Shown here: in pieces, positions 1 to 10,813 of the stretch
How positions within the stretch are numbered: the first letter of the stretch is position 1
Layout of the letters: each line of letters begins with the position of its first letter
The notes under the pieces: generated by a model
The model's input: only the letters and a program-made list of their open reading frames with translations
What the model was told of the DNA's origin: nothing
Database searches by the model: none
Source of the DNA: Cichorium intybus
Taxonomy: Eukaryota > Streptophyta > Magnoliopsida > Asterales > Asteraceae
DNA: 64,000 nucleotides
NCBI GenBank assembly: GCA_023525715.1
Contig: CM042017.1
Coordinates: forward strand, 79,697,357-79,761,356
Direction of reading: 5' to 3'
Position numbers and translations under genes: made by a program

Positions 1-454
1 ATTCTTTTTCAAAGTCGAGTGCTATGAATGATAAAAAGTTTGCTTGTTTCTATTTTTGGTAAAAACATGTAATTTCCTTGCTATATTTTGTGTTTAAGCG
101 TTTTCCACCAAAAGATGTCACCTTTTCTTGAAATAACTCAATGGAAAATGTTAGATTTGGTTTTTTTTTTTTTTTTTTTTTTTTCAAATGGAGGAAGTAT
201 ATTATTGTTAAATTAGATATAAAATCAAACACTACAATTTTCTTAGTTCCATTTGAATTCAACAAATGCTATCAAGGTTATCAATATCGCTTTTTGACTC
301 TTGAAGGACTAGATATCTATTTCTTTTTTACTTAACCGATAATGGATATCTAAGAATATTTCTTTTTGATTTTTAAAACAAAAAAGTGTAAAATATCTCC
401 AAAATTGCAACGAGACCTTACCGAAAAAAGAACAAATTAAAACTACAACAAATG

Positions 455-3400
455 TCAAAAATTAATGTGCATTCGCCATTTATGTTCAGAGTCGGGATCA
501 ACAACCTTACGAGATGCTTGCCACAATTGCGCCTCGATCCCCAATTTCCGTAGCTCAACAAGACCGCGTTCAACTGCAAAAAACTTACAAATCGTTACCC
601 ATAATATCATCATACTTACATTTATTCACCATTAATAATAAGGGATATATTCAGAAAAGTCATTATATTTTGACCGTGTATTCAATTAAGCCCTAATTGT
701 CTTTTTTTATTCAATTAAGTTGTAAAATGTTTACAATTTTAGCTATATATGAAAAAGAAATATTCGTTAAAGTCCTTACATTTTGACCCTTTTAACGATT
801 TAGAACTGAACTTTTATTTTTTATTCAATTAAACCCAACATTTTGTTAAATGTTTATAGTTTTAGGACAATAGATTATACATCATCAGTTGTGAAAATAT
901 CAGAACACGATAACCAGCTATTGTCCAAAATTGTAAACATTTTACAAAATATTGAGCTTAATCGAATAAAAAAGAACAATTAGGGCTTAATCGAATACAC
1001 GGTCATAATGTAACGACTTTCCTGAATATATCCCTAATAATAACATGCAATAATAGTAAGAAAATATAGGTATGTTGATGTTTAGGCAATGTAAGGAAAT
1101 GTAAGTATGTTGCTATTAAAAGTATAAAAAAAAAAAAAAAGAACACCATCAACAGCATCATGTGATGTAGGTGGATGATCACTTTGATTGATCCAAAATT
1201 GCAACCGTTCATCTACAATATCCGGTTCTAACCCGTGAATTTTTACTCTTCTCCAAAAGTAAATAAGCCAAGCCTGTTTAGAAAGTTGTAATTTCCAATA
1301 TTTTTCTTATAAGAACGTTGTAATTTAAAAATAAAAAAAATCTAACGAAAACTAGAATGCTTAGGTAAAATGATTATGAGAGTTGAAGTTACTTACCTGT
1401 TTAAATTTTATATCATTGGACTCCTGTTTACTCAACTCTAAGAAAAAAAAACATTTATAATCTCTATATTAGAATAAAGATTTCAAATAACCATAAAAAT
1501 TGTTCTAGTGAAAAAAAAATAAAAAACATTTACAGGTTTGTGAGATAATTTTGTTTCAATAAAAATTTACCATATAGTTCCCATGTATGATGGCCCTTGA
1601 TTGGTAGCTTTGATTCATCGACTATTATGCACAAAAAGAGAAAATAAATATAATCAATTTAAAAAAAAAAAAGAATATGCAAGAAAATATTTTGAAACTA
1701 ACCGAAATTGCCAGCACACCTGTCAAACTAGATTTTAGTTTATTTGGCCTTCGTTGATGAGCCATTGCAAGTGCTACTGCATCCTCTATCTGTTAAAAAG
1801 TATAAAAAAATTATATTTTATAAAATAAAAATTATATAATAGTTTTGTAACAATACGAAATAAAAAATAACCTTTAAAAGGGTTAATTCCCTTAGACCTC
1901 TTTCAACTAAAAGCATACTTTCCACACTTCCCTCTCCTGAAATTTCACTTGCATCTTTTGGAACTTTCCCTCTTTCCACTTTATCATTATTTACTGTTCA
2001 AAATAAAAAAGATGAGTGTGGTTATGTTTTGTTTGTTAAAAACCAAATTAGTAAATTACTATTTTACCCATCACGTTTTCTTCTTTTGCCATTTGTCCAG
2101 CAGCAAGTACAACTTCAACAGGAAGTGGAGCAAATGATGACCAGTATTCGTATCTTGTACTAGCAATTTCTGCATGAATACCTGTCACATATAACATAAT
2201 AGCAATGTACTTACATTTTTTAACATATAACAACAATGTAATTCCAAAAATGTACTTTATTGTTTACCCATAATAGCAGTGTACTTGCATTTCTTTACCC
2301 ATAATAGCAATGTACCTAAATATGTTTTTATCGATAATTTCTTTACTGATATAAGTATGTTGCTATTATGGGTATAAAATATAAGTGTGTTGGTTATAAT
2401 GGTAAAAAGAGTAAAGCGAATTGCTATTTCTTGCAATTTGCCCTAATTTAAAAAACAAAGATAGGAACTTGTTTGGATCCATTCACAATAAATTAGTTTT
2501 CCTGTTAATGTTTACCATTTTCTTGAGGGTTTATGTCATAAAAGCCCTTACGCTTGTCAGAAATGTTCAGGTTTACCTTTTTATATATTTTTTTTTGTTC
2601 GTAAAAGCCCTTAAATTTATGTATGTTTCATTAAAACCCTTAAGTTTGGCAGGAATGTTCGGTTTTACCCTTGTGTCCCGTTATAGAACCTGTCAAACTT
2701 AAGGGTAAAACCGAACATTTATGCCAAACTTAAGGGTTTTAATCAACCAAAATAAATTTAAGGGCTTTTACGAACAAAAAATACATAAAAGGGTAAACCC
2801 GAACATTTTTAGAAACCTAAGGGCTTTTATGACAATAACCCTTTTCTTGATTGAATTTTCAAACATGTTTCACATGTAACAAAACTGTGGGTAAGTTTAC
2901 TTTACCATGTTGAACACATAAACCCCAATACCAAGAAAGCCAACATCTTTTAAGAACCAATTCTTCCTAAAAACACATAAAGAAAATGTATCATTATCAT
3001 AATACAAAAAAAAAATGAAAAAAAAAAATAATGGTTGGTTTTTAAAAAGAATAATGTTTAAGTACCATTTCTTCTTGTGTGAGTACCATTCTTTGGAACA
3101 TTGTTTTAAGTGATTTAACTTCAGATTCAGTATCATTAAGCTGTTCCATCATCGAGGCTGCTTCATCCCTAGCAGACTTATTAATTATTTTTTTATTAGA
3201 ATTCAGTCAAAGTTTGACTTTATATTGTGAATCATAATGTTATATTTTATAAAGTAAAACGTACAAGATAGATTTCTGAATATGAATACCTCAGCTTCCT
3301 CACGAAGGGCATCCATTTGTCCACCTCTAATACTAATATTTACTCCTCCATTTTGTTCTATTGCAGCCTTTAAAGCAGCCTACAAGAAATTAATTAATTC

Positions 3401-5319
3401 CTCACATTCATACTATTATTATTTATAATGTTGCAAATTAAAATATATGTTAGGAAATATATAGACAAGAAACTATGTAGTACAAAGTACAAACCTCCCT
3501 TTGTTGTAGAGATGCTTCCTTCCTAAATGGCACAATGTAAGGAGAAATTATGTTGGGAATTATTAAAAAATGTAATAACAGATTAATAATATATTTATTC
3601 TTGCCTGCTTAAAAGTTTGGCTTCTAAAGAAACACCTTCTCCAAGATGAGCTACCTATTAATAAAAGATTTTGTTTTTTGAGTTCTAAATCATATTAACC
3701 AAAATAAAGATTTTAATTACCTGTTTTTCAAGCTGTTTAGCCCTCATTTCTGCTTCTTCACATCTTTCCTCAGAAATTCGAAGCTGGAAATAACATATAA
3801 TAAGAGAAAGTATACACAATTACAACCAATTTTTGCTATCATTACATTTACATCATTGATCAATATATGTATGTAAAACAGAGTGATTTACTCTGCTTTA
3901 CATACCAAACACAGTCTGAAAAAGGACCAAAATTGATAAGAAAGTCTAAAGAAGAACCAAAATTGCAAAAACGAGACTTGAGGTCACAAAGTTGCACAAA
4001 ATCACGATATTAAGGGACCATTTTTGTAATATACTCTGCTTTACATGCCAAACATTATTACAAGTTACAACTCGTTGATAGCTTATAACAATCAAATGCA
4101 CTGAAGAACTGGATTAATAGTATTAGCTCAGACATAAAGCACGAAATTCGAGTTAACCTTGTTTATGAATCGGGGATAAATAATCAAGTTTAGTGCCATT
4201 AATCTATTACCTTTTCAAGCAAAGTCTCGTTTTCTTCCTGTAGCATGTCAATCTGCAATTACGATATAAACTGTTAATGGCGTTTGAAGGTGGTTAAGGA
4301 GGAGGGGTGAGGGTGTACATCATCTTCGAGAGCAGAAGTAGAAGCAGTGGCGGAAGTCGGAGCGGAAACAGAAACAGTAGCAGTAGCTGAACGCTGGTTA
4401 CTAGATTCCCTAAAATTGCATATACTCGAATCCAGAGACAACCTGCTCAAATTGAAAATGTAGAAGACGAAAACCTAGAATTCAATTTGGGGCTTATTCT
4501 AAGTGAAGCAGAATTCGAAAGTGTTGAAGTGTTCGATTAGGAAATGTTCAAAATACCTTTTGTTCTTTTGAGGATCAGGTTGCGTGTCTCGACTGGAGGT
4601 TGGTCTCAGTGACAAATTAACAGTGGCGGGTACCATGGTGATTGGCTTCATTACTAAACTAGGGCGACCGGCTGAGACAGACCGAGCAGATGATGGTTGT
4701 TCCATGGCGCGGCTACGTTGTGGTGATCGATTAGCTCGAGCAGAGTTAGGTTGAAGATGTTCAACAGTAGGGAGTGACGGAGATGAACGAAGGTTATTCG
4801 TAGGTCGGAATTGTTCCCGAGAGTTGAAAGCTTGATCAGATGAAGAACGGGTAGGTTGAGATGATCGGCCGGTAGATACTGGCCGTGGAGTTGAAGCTGT
4901 ATGAACTGTCTAATACAAAGTAATAATGCAATTGTCATGTCATATCGACGAAATCATAGCATGTAGATGATATGGAAATCGTGTACTGCATGTATACATA
5001 GTCATACCATAGGCGAACGATGCCGGATTTGAGATCTTCCGCCGGCAGTGGAGGCGGAGGTGCTGGCGGGTGGGCTATAATCAGATAAGAGATCGTCTTC
5101 GTCTTCGCTATCATCGTTTTGCTGATTAGACATCATTCGAGCCAGCCTCTCTGCCGCCGCCTTGGTGTTCTGTGACCTCTTCACAATCGACCCCGAACGT
5201 GAATGCCGGTGATTCGTCGGAGATGCTGCACCACGAGACGAAGCCATCGGCGGCGACAATTGGCCGTCACTACCACAACCAGCGGACACGCTCTTCTCTC
5301 TGACGTTAAGCGGAGTCAT
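455..5319 (-). CDS. SCD2: SCD2-like coiled-coil protein, 17 exons, apparently intact
   Basis: Exons 5' to 3': 5319-5008, 4909-4557, 4409-4319, 4252-4211, 3783-3721, 3654-3605, 3522-3495, 3379-3290, 3176-3066, 2966-2906, 2181-2068, 1993-1872, 1789-1720, 1621-1571, 1437-1397, 1273-1147, 573-455. They join in one frame to 614 residues. The N-terminus is Ser/Arg/Pro-rich with a KAAAERLARMMSNQQ block and an acidic run. The middle is coiled coil (LRISEERCEEAEMRAKQLEK). The C-terminus holds KRCWLSWYWGL, AWLIYFWRR and ELRKLGIEAQLW, all hallmarks of STOMATAL CYTOKINESIS DEFECTIVE 2. In Arabidopsis SCD2 acts with the DENN protein SCD1 in clathrin-linked exocytosis during cytokinesis. The start at 5319 is the only in-frame ATG after the last upstream acceptor-like site (about 5402). 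Two short upstream ATG ORFs precede it. Intron 6 uses a GC donor. Family is confident; orthologue or paralogue status is not. Confidence 0.88.
575..1143. mobile_element. Foldback/MITE-like element filling intron 16 of the SCD2-like gene
   Basis: Left arm about 597-745 and right arm about 930-1118 are long imperfect inverted repeats. They share a GGGATATATTCAG block, a GACCGTGTATTC block and an AATTAGGGC block. The outer ends carry a CATACTTACATTT motif. No coding capacity is seen. The element lies inside a valid GT-AG intron, so it need not break the gene. Confidence 0.7.
2185..2370. repeat. Short inverted repeat with ACCCATAATAGCA ends
   Basis: ACCCATAATAGCAATGTACCTA near 2287 is mirrored by TAAGTATGTTGCTATTATGGGT near 2353, with further degenerate copies to the left. 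Related ends occur in the foldback of intron 16, and TATAGCATCATACTT-type words recur at 61.7-63.1 kb. It lies in intron 10. Confidence 0.5.
2527..2842. mobile_element. MITE with roughly 150-bp inverted arms in intron 10
   Basis: The arms begin GGGTTTATGTCATAAAAGCC and end with its mirror, CTTTTATGACAATAACCC. They share TAAGGGTTTTAAT and TTCGTAAAAGCCC blocks. The arms meet near 2690 with almost no loop, so the element is nearly all stem. No ORF of interest. Confidence 0.75.
3892..4055. repeat. Insertion flanked by a 22-bp direct repeat in intron 4
   Basis: ACTCTGCTTTACATRCCAAAC occurs at about 3892 and again at about 4033, around about 120 bp that include GGACCAAAATTG. It looks like a short insertion with a long target duplication, or a local duplication. 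Origin not recognised. Confidence 0.4.
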
Positions 5320-5401
5320 TCGACGATCTATTCCTGCATGATCCAACCTCGCATTCTCATTAATAGTAACAACTAACAATGCATGGTGATGATACACAAT
5401 C

Positions 5402-5580
5402 TGAAATTTTCATTCGAATTGATACTAATGATTACTTCGTCATAATCACTCCATCAAAAACACAATTTCCAGTATTGTATTGCCGATTTCTAACATCGCA
5501 AGTCGATAGATGATTATTTACTCAGAAAATCATGAAATTGAATTGAATCGATTAAGTTGTGAAGAAAGAAACTTTCCTAC
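5402..5580 (-). other. Possible 5'UTR intron of the SCD2-like gene
   Basis: On the minus strand a donor-like CAG/GTAGGA lies near 5580 and an acceptor-like TTTCAG near 5402. Between the acceptor and the start at 5319 are short out-of-frame ATG ORFs that end before the start. Splicing is inferred from sequence only. Confidence 0.4.
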
Positions 5581-5681
5581 CTGCGATTGATACAAAATAG
5601 TGGTGTCATGGAAAGTGTGATCACATTGTAAGATGATTACAGTATCAAATTATCAAGGAGGGGGTCTTTTCTCTAGAGAGA

Positions 5682-5812
5682 ACAAAGAGCTCGTTTGGCT
5701 ACTAAAGTGATATATTAACAAGGAGATCATGGGTTCAAACCCTGACACTAATATAATAAGGAGTAGTTTAGGAGTATGAGTAGGATAGATTTGCCGTTCA
5801 AAAAAAAAAAAC
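5682..5812 (+). mobile_element. tRNA-derived SINE with A-rich tail
   Basis: A box-B-like GGTTCAAACCC near 5732 follows a box-A-like GGCTACTAAAGTGAT. The 3' end reads TTGCCGTTC followed by about 11 A, the typical 3' end of plant Au-type SINEs. It lies just upstream of the SCD2-like gene, opposite strand. Confidence 0.6.
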
Positions 5813-6276
5813 TTAGAATTTGCACAGGGAATTATATTTTTTATTTATATATTAGTGACATTTTTCTATCTCATACTTATTTTTTACTAATACCGACGTG
5901 TTTAAGTGTATTTTTTTATATAAGGAAAATGACTTAGAAGGATAATAAAATATATTAAAATTGTACAAAAACATCATTTGTACACATTTGACTATTCAAA
6001 TACACCGTTGTTCAAATAAGGAGTAGTTTAGGAGTAGGAGTAGGATAGATTTGCCGTTCAAAAAAAAAAACTTAGAATTTGCACAGGGAATTATATTTTT
6101 TATTTATATATTAGTGACATTTTTCTATCTGATACTTATTTTTACTAATACCGACATGTTTAAGTGTATTTTTTTCATATAAGGAAAATGACTTAGAAGG
6201 ATAATAAAATATATTAAAATTGTACAAAAACATCATTTGTACACATTTGACTATTCAAATACACCGTTGTTCAAAT
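5755..6276. repeat. 260-bp tandem duplication, two copies
   Basis: Copy 1 is 5755-6014 and copy 2 is 6015-6276, nearly identical by eye. Both start AATAAGGAGTAGTTTAGGAG and end in TACACCGTTGTTCAAAT. Each contains the SINE 3' end with its poly(A), so the duplication came after the SINE. Confidence 0.85.
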
Positions 6277-6517
6277 TACACCTTATGGTAACCGGTTTTG
6301 AAGGTTAGTGACCGAGTTGGCAAATTTAATGCTTAGTTGGCATATCAGTTGACAAGTAGGACATCTCCTCAACATTAAATGATTTATCCCATTTATGAAA
6401 AGGAATTGGGGCAAAAACTAATGGGAAGCACATTCTTCATTTTTCATGAGTTCTTCCTCTAAATGAGTATCTCTAACTCAAGCACACACATTTCCAAGAA
6501 AAATAGGACAATTGAAG

Positions 6518-7670
6518 ATGGAAAGCCTTGGTTGTGGGTATCCTTCTCGAGTTTGGACATCATTCACCAAGGCTAATCCCGACAGAAGGTTTAGGGCTTG
6601 CCTTAACTCTTCGGTAAGTGCATCTGATGAAGACATATAAGGAATCCAAGAGGCTGTTTGTTTTTTCTTAGAAGTACTTCTAGGAACTTTTGTCTGCGGA
6701 CGCGCAGACGTTTTTATTCGCAGATGTTTGTTTTCTCACAGCCAGCAGATTTGTACAAGCTCTTTTTCTAGAAGACATGGACTTACCTTTCTTGACATCT
6801 ACAAACCTCTTCTAACGAAAAAAAATACGCGTTTAGTTTCGGTGACCTAACCCTTCCCGCTCCACAAACCTGCTCTCTCGCCTGATCGAAATCTCATCAC
6901 TCTTGCTTCCTCCTCCGGTTCGTCAATGCTGCTTTCCTCCCTTCGGCGCTTCGTCGACGCTTCTTTCTTCCTCCCTCCAGCACTTCGTCACTTGTTCTCT
7001 CTCCGGTAAGGGTTTTATCCCCTCATTAGTGTCACTGCTTCTCTCAACGTAACCGCTGGTTCTCTTACCGGAAATTGTCTCACCGCCGTCGACAGAGGCC
7101 ACTGCCGCCGCCTGAAGAACAAGCAGAACAGGATTATATGACTAATTTACGTGATAAAATTGTAGAGCAATTTATGTAAAATAGGAAATGAATACTTTCA
7201 AAAAGTTTGTTATTATGGTTGTATGATTTATATTTCAATGTTATAAAACTAGAATTATATAAATTTCAATGTTGAAAAATTGTTTTATGTTTAAAAATAC
7301 CAGTCATTAAAATTTCAGTTCTTTTTACATACTGCAAACATTTCGTTAAAAAAACCTTCTGCAGAGTTTTGCAGACTTTAAAAAACAAACAGTCTTCTTT
7401 TTACATACTGCAGACATTTGGTCTACCTCTTCTTCTGCAGACTGCAGACGTTTACCTCTTCAAAAACAAACAGCACCTAAAGCACTATCTATTTAGAACT
7501 GAAGATATTAATATTTGAAAATGAATTCAACTTGCACAATATGAAAACATATCAGGAAGCTATAAGTTTTAGAAAGGAATGGGATCAATGAGTAGGAAAC
7601 TTTTGACACATAAATGTTGTATGTTGTTGTTTGTTGTGATGCTCGTATTTTCAACAATTATTATTCAGGT
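6518..7670 (+). pseudogene. GRF-type zinc-finger protein gene, interrupted
   Basis: Exon 1 (6518-6613, 32 codons) ends at a good donor (TCG/GTAAGTG). Its GYPSRVWTSFTKANPDRRFR segment matches the C-x-CG-P-x-x-VWTS...NP-RRF-x-C core of plant GRF fingers, though the first cysteine is missing. At 7485-7668 a stretch with coiled-coil character is followed, after a frameshift, by a hydrophobic segment (MLLFVVMLVFSTIII), as expected for the C-terminal membrane anchor of these proteins. The zinc-finger remainder is absent and a TIR element (6651-7478) lies between. Function of the family is poorly known. Confidence 0.55.
6651..7478. mobile_element. TIR element with GC-rich captured segment
   Basis: The left end GGCTGTTTGTTTTTTC is mirrored on the right by CAAAAACAAACAGCACC. 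Subterminal GCAGACGTTT and CTGCAGAC words recur inverted at both ends. The middle (about 6840-7130) is distinctly richer in G+C and CT-rich, resembling captured 5'UTR/exon sequence. I could not find a target-site duplication. hAT- or Mutator-like cannot be decided here. Confidence 0.55.
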
Positions 7671-8174
7671 ATATTTTACGATGGTAGGTTTAAGTTATTA
7701 AATTTAGATAGGTTGTGAAATAATATTTGTTAGATATTTTGGTAATATGTCGTGTTCAACTATAATATCTTATTAATGATTTTGATAGTTTTAATTAATT
7801 AGAATCCTTAATTAAAATGAGATGGAAAAAAGCACAGTAATAAGAAAATATGATATACCTTGTTAAGGAAATAAGCCTTAAAATGTGAAATGTAATTCTT
7901 GAAAGCTTAAGGTGTCAAAAAAAGATATGAAATTTTAGACTATGCAAGCAAGAAAGTAAGTGTGTAAGCAGCTTACAATAACTAAAACACAATGAACTAG
8001 TTAGTGCAAATACAAGGATGGCAAAACATGACATAAGGATGACAAAAGCTTATTCTAAAAACCATGGCTAAGTATACTAGGTTTGATTAGTAAGTCTATA
8101 TTGATGTGTTGTCGAATTTTTTAATAATTAAGGAAAGTTTATAAGCATGACAAATTAATAAAGCACATATGTGT
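7671..8174. other. AT-rich intergenic DNA, nothing recognised
   Basis: No coding signature, no clear repeat and no RNA gene seen on either strand. Confidence 0.5.
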
Positions 8175-8179
8175 CAAAT

Positions 8180-10106
8180 TGTAAGATCCTAATCCCAAAA
8201 AGCTCAAGTGCAATGCCAAAAGGAATCAAGTCATTTGTTAAAGAAATTAAATTTTGGAAAATAAGGAGATAGCGTCGCTATCTCTTAAGATAGCGATGCT
8301 ATCTTAGCTAGGGTTGTGACGGGTGGTTTTTCCTTAGCATCACGAGGCAGGAAAGTAGTGGGATTGCACGATGAAGAGATAGTGATGCTATCTCTGCCCT
8401 GTTTGGGCCAAAACCCTAGATTTTGAGCTATGAGCCATATATAAAAATGTCACACATTAGGGTAGCTGCCATTCTTTAGTTTTCAGCTCCTTTGAACGTT
8501 CAAACTCTCTCTAGCTCCCTTGGATGATTTATGGCCCTTTTGGTCACTTTGGAAGGTATTCTTGAAGAGATGATGATGCTAGAGGATGCATGGTGTTGCT
8601 AGAAGGCATTTTTCAAGTGGAAATCAGTTAAAGCTCATTGTTTCTAGACCATTGTGAGTAAAGTTCCCACCTTTTTACATTATTAAGGTTCTTCTTGTTA
8701 TTTATGTGGGATTTCATGGATTAAAATGGAGTAATGGTCTTTTTTTTTGGTGTTGTCCATGGTTAGGAATGATAAAGTTAAGAAGTTTATGCCTTTGAGT
8801 CCTCATTTGGAGCCATTAGGTTGGTTTAGAGAGTAAGTCAAGCTCGTTGTTTGTTGAATTTTGGACCATTTTGGACAAGGATCTTGTTCATGAGCTTGCA
8901 TGGCTATGATTGAATGATAAAGTTAGGATTTTTATGGACATTGATACTGTTTGAAAGGGTCCTGGATGGTTTAAGACTATGACTTAATGGATTAAGAGCT
9001 TTTAGAGGATTTTGGCTGAATAGAGGAGTTAGCGGCGCTAACTCAGTCACGGTTCGCGATGAAGTTTTGAGACTCTTCTTAGTTAGCGACGCTATCTAGG
9101 GAAGATAGCGAACTGCCTATTAACCGTTGAATTTGACTTTGGCCTTTGACCGTTGACTTTTGACCAATTTGAATTTTGGTCAAACTTGAGGATTCGGGGT
9201 ACCGATCTTTGAGATTTATCCTACTTGGGGTTTGAGACTTATTAAGTGAAGGTTAGTCTGATTAGGAAGTTCGCGCTGTCGAATCTGAGGTTTCTCGTGT
9301 GGAGTGATGTCTAGCTTGAGGTTACGGATCAACTGAGTATTCTCACTATACTATGTGTGATGTTGCATGCGTAGGTAGTACAATGTTGTAGGGAAATAGA
9401 TGACTGCTTATGGTTAGGAATGTATGTGCTTATCTGTAGTTGTATGATACGTTCTTACAACTTTATCGATTTCGGGTGAGACCAGAGCCAGACTAGAGCC
9501 AGACGAGCCAGTACCAGGTCAGTGCTGGAAAGGCCACTGCCAACAGTCCCAGCAATGGGTGAGGTCAGAGTCGGCGAGGGGCAAGTATTTGATAAGGTCA
9601 GATCCGAACCGAAAGGGCTCGTGTCGATAGTCCCAAAATGCGGCCAGAGCCAGGGCCAATACCAGACTAGAGTCGAGGGCCAGTGTTATTAGGTCAGAGC
9701 CAGGCAGGCCCGTGCCGCGATACCCGACAGTGCGACGACATGTTTGGGTAAGGTTGTACGGGGTGAGCTCGGAGACCTATGTGGATGTATCTGCTTTACG
9801 TCTTTGAATGTGATGGCTAGTGTGGTATTTTGGGGAACTCACTAAGCTTTGTGCTTAATCTTTCATCCTAACTATTTTTCAGGTATTTGCTAGTTTGGGC
9901 TTGGAGCATGGCGCGACTGTACTGCATCTGATGTTTTGGCATTCAATTCTTCCACTGGATAAAGTTTGTAAACGTTTTTGATAAACACAATCTTATATGT
10001 TTTAAATATAAAGTTTTTAATTGGATGGTTTCTAATTTACACTTCGTTTTATGTACTTGGACCATTTTTAAAACGAAAATTTTACTCTGGATTTTAGGGT
10101 GTTACA
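8180..10106 (+). mobile_element. Solo LTR (1.93 kb)
   Basis: It begins TGTAAGATCC and ends GGGTGTTACA. The flanks CAAAT (8175-8179) and CAAAC (10107-10111) are a target duplication with one mismatch. A TATA box (ATATATAAAA) lies at about 8437, preceded by palindromes such as GATAGCGTCGCTATC near 8270. A second palindrome pair lies near 9030 and 9085. At 9480-9740 CCAG/GAGCCAG-rich hairpin-forming repeats occur. No internal region or second LTR is nearby, so it is a solo LTR, probably Ty3-type. Confidence 0.75.
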
Positions 10107-10178
10107 CAAACATTCCAAGGATAATGTTAAACAAGTACATATCTGTCAAAAGGGGAGCCGAATTTAGCAAAATATCAG

Positions 10179-10721
10179 GTGGCCATCTCCCAATATAATG
10201 TCGTCGAGAATAGCCAAATTTTCCAAACTTTTTGGGAGCAAATTCTAGACCATTTTTGTACGGGAATCAGTAAGGGAATTTATCGCAATAATGACATTCT
10301 TTTGTCAAAATGACATGATATATATCTAAGATTACCATCTCCAACAGAATATACAACAACCTTACAAATCAACAAAAATGGGAGTAATGACTTCGACTTC
10401 TTTAGTGTCGTACTCCAACAATACCGATAAACCTAATGCACTACTAAAGCATTAACATGTGTCAAAGCTTGGGTAGTTATGAGGAAAGCTTTGAAACGGA
10501 TGCTACACCTGGGGATGTTTACTCAATCGACCGGATCGAACAAATGGTCCAAAGCGCCCGAATTGAACAGCTACACACAAACTTCGGGTGGTCAGACCAC
10601 GATCGACCTCAACAATGATACATATAAGAATGAAACAAAACAACCTCCACAACGACTGATTTTTAGTGACAAAGGGAAGTGAGCTGCTCCTGGATCGGGC
10701 CAAAAAGATTTAGAGTCAAAC
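10179..10721 (+). pseudogene. NAM-associated / Myb-like (GST T3-like) protein fragment
   Basis: In shifting frames the plus strand reads a YNVVENSQIFQTFWEQILDHF segment, an NGSNDFDFFSVVLQQYR segment and then KRMLHLG...GSNKWSKAPELNSYTQTSGG with TTIDLN. This order matches the plant SANT/NAM-associated proteins often labelled glutathione S-transferase T3-like, which resemble Harbinger ORF1. In-frame stops and frameshifts break it and the N-terminal Myb part is missing, so it is a relic. Confidence 0.5.
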
Positions 10722-10813
10722 GATTTTACAATATTTTTAGGACAAGTTTGACAATTATCGTGAAATTCAATAAAAACGAGAACAATATTACATATTCGAA
10801 TATGAAAAAAGTA

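Noticed and set aside
160..182. Poly(T) tract as an RNA polymerase III terminator or retroposon tail
   Set aside because: No box A/B or element body is next to it; it is a simple homopolymer.
5320..5397. N-terminal extension of the SCD2-like protein to 5397
   Set aside because: The frame is open but begins with GTG and has no ATG before 5319.
10460..10610. Plus-strand frame giving SYEESFETDATPGDVYSIDR, which looks protein-like
   Set aside because: The neighbouring frame over the same bases fits the NAM-associated/GST T3-like pattern (TQTSGG, DLN) and agrees with upstream fragments, so this frame is taken as a shadow.
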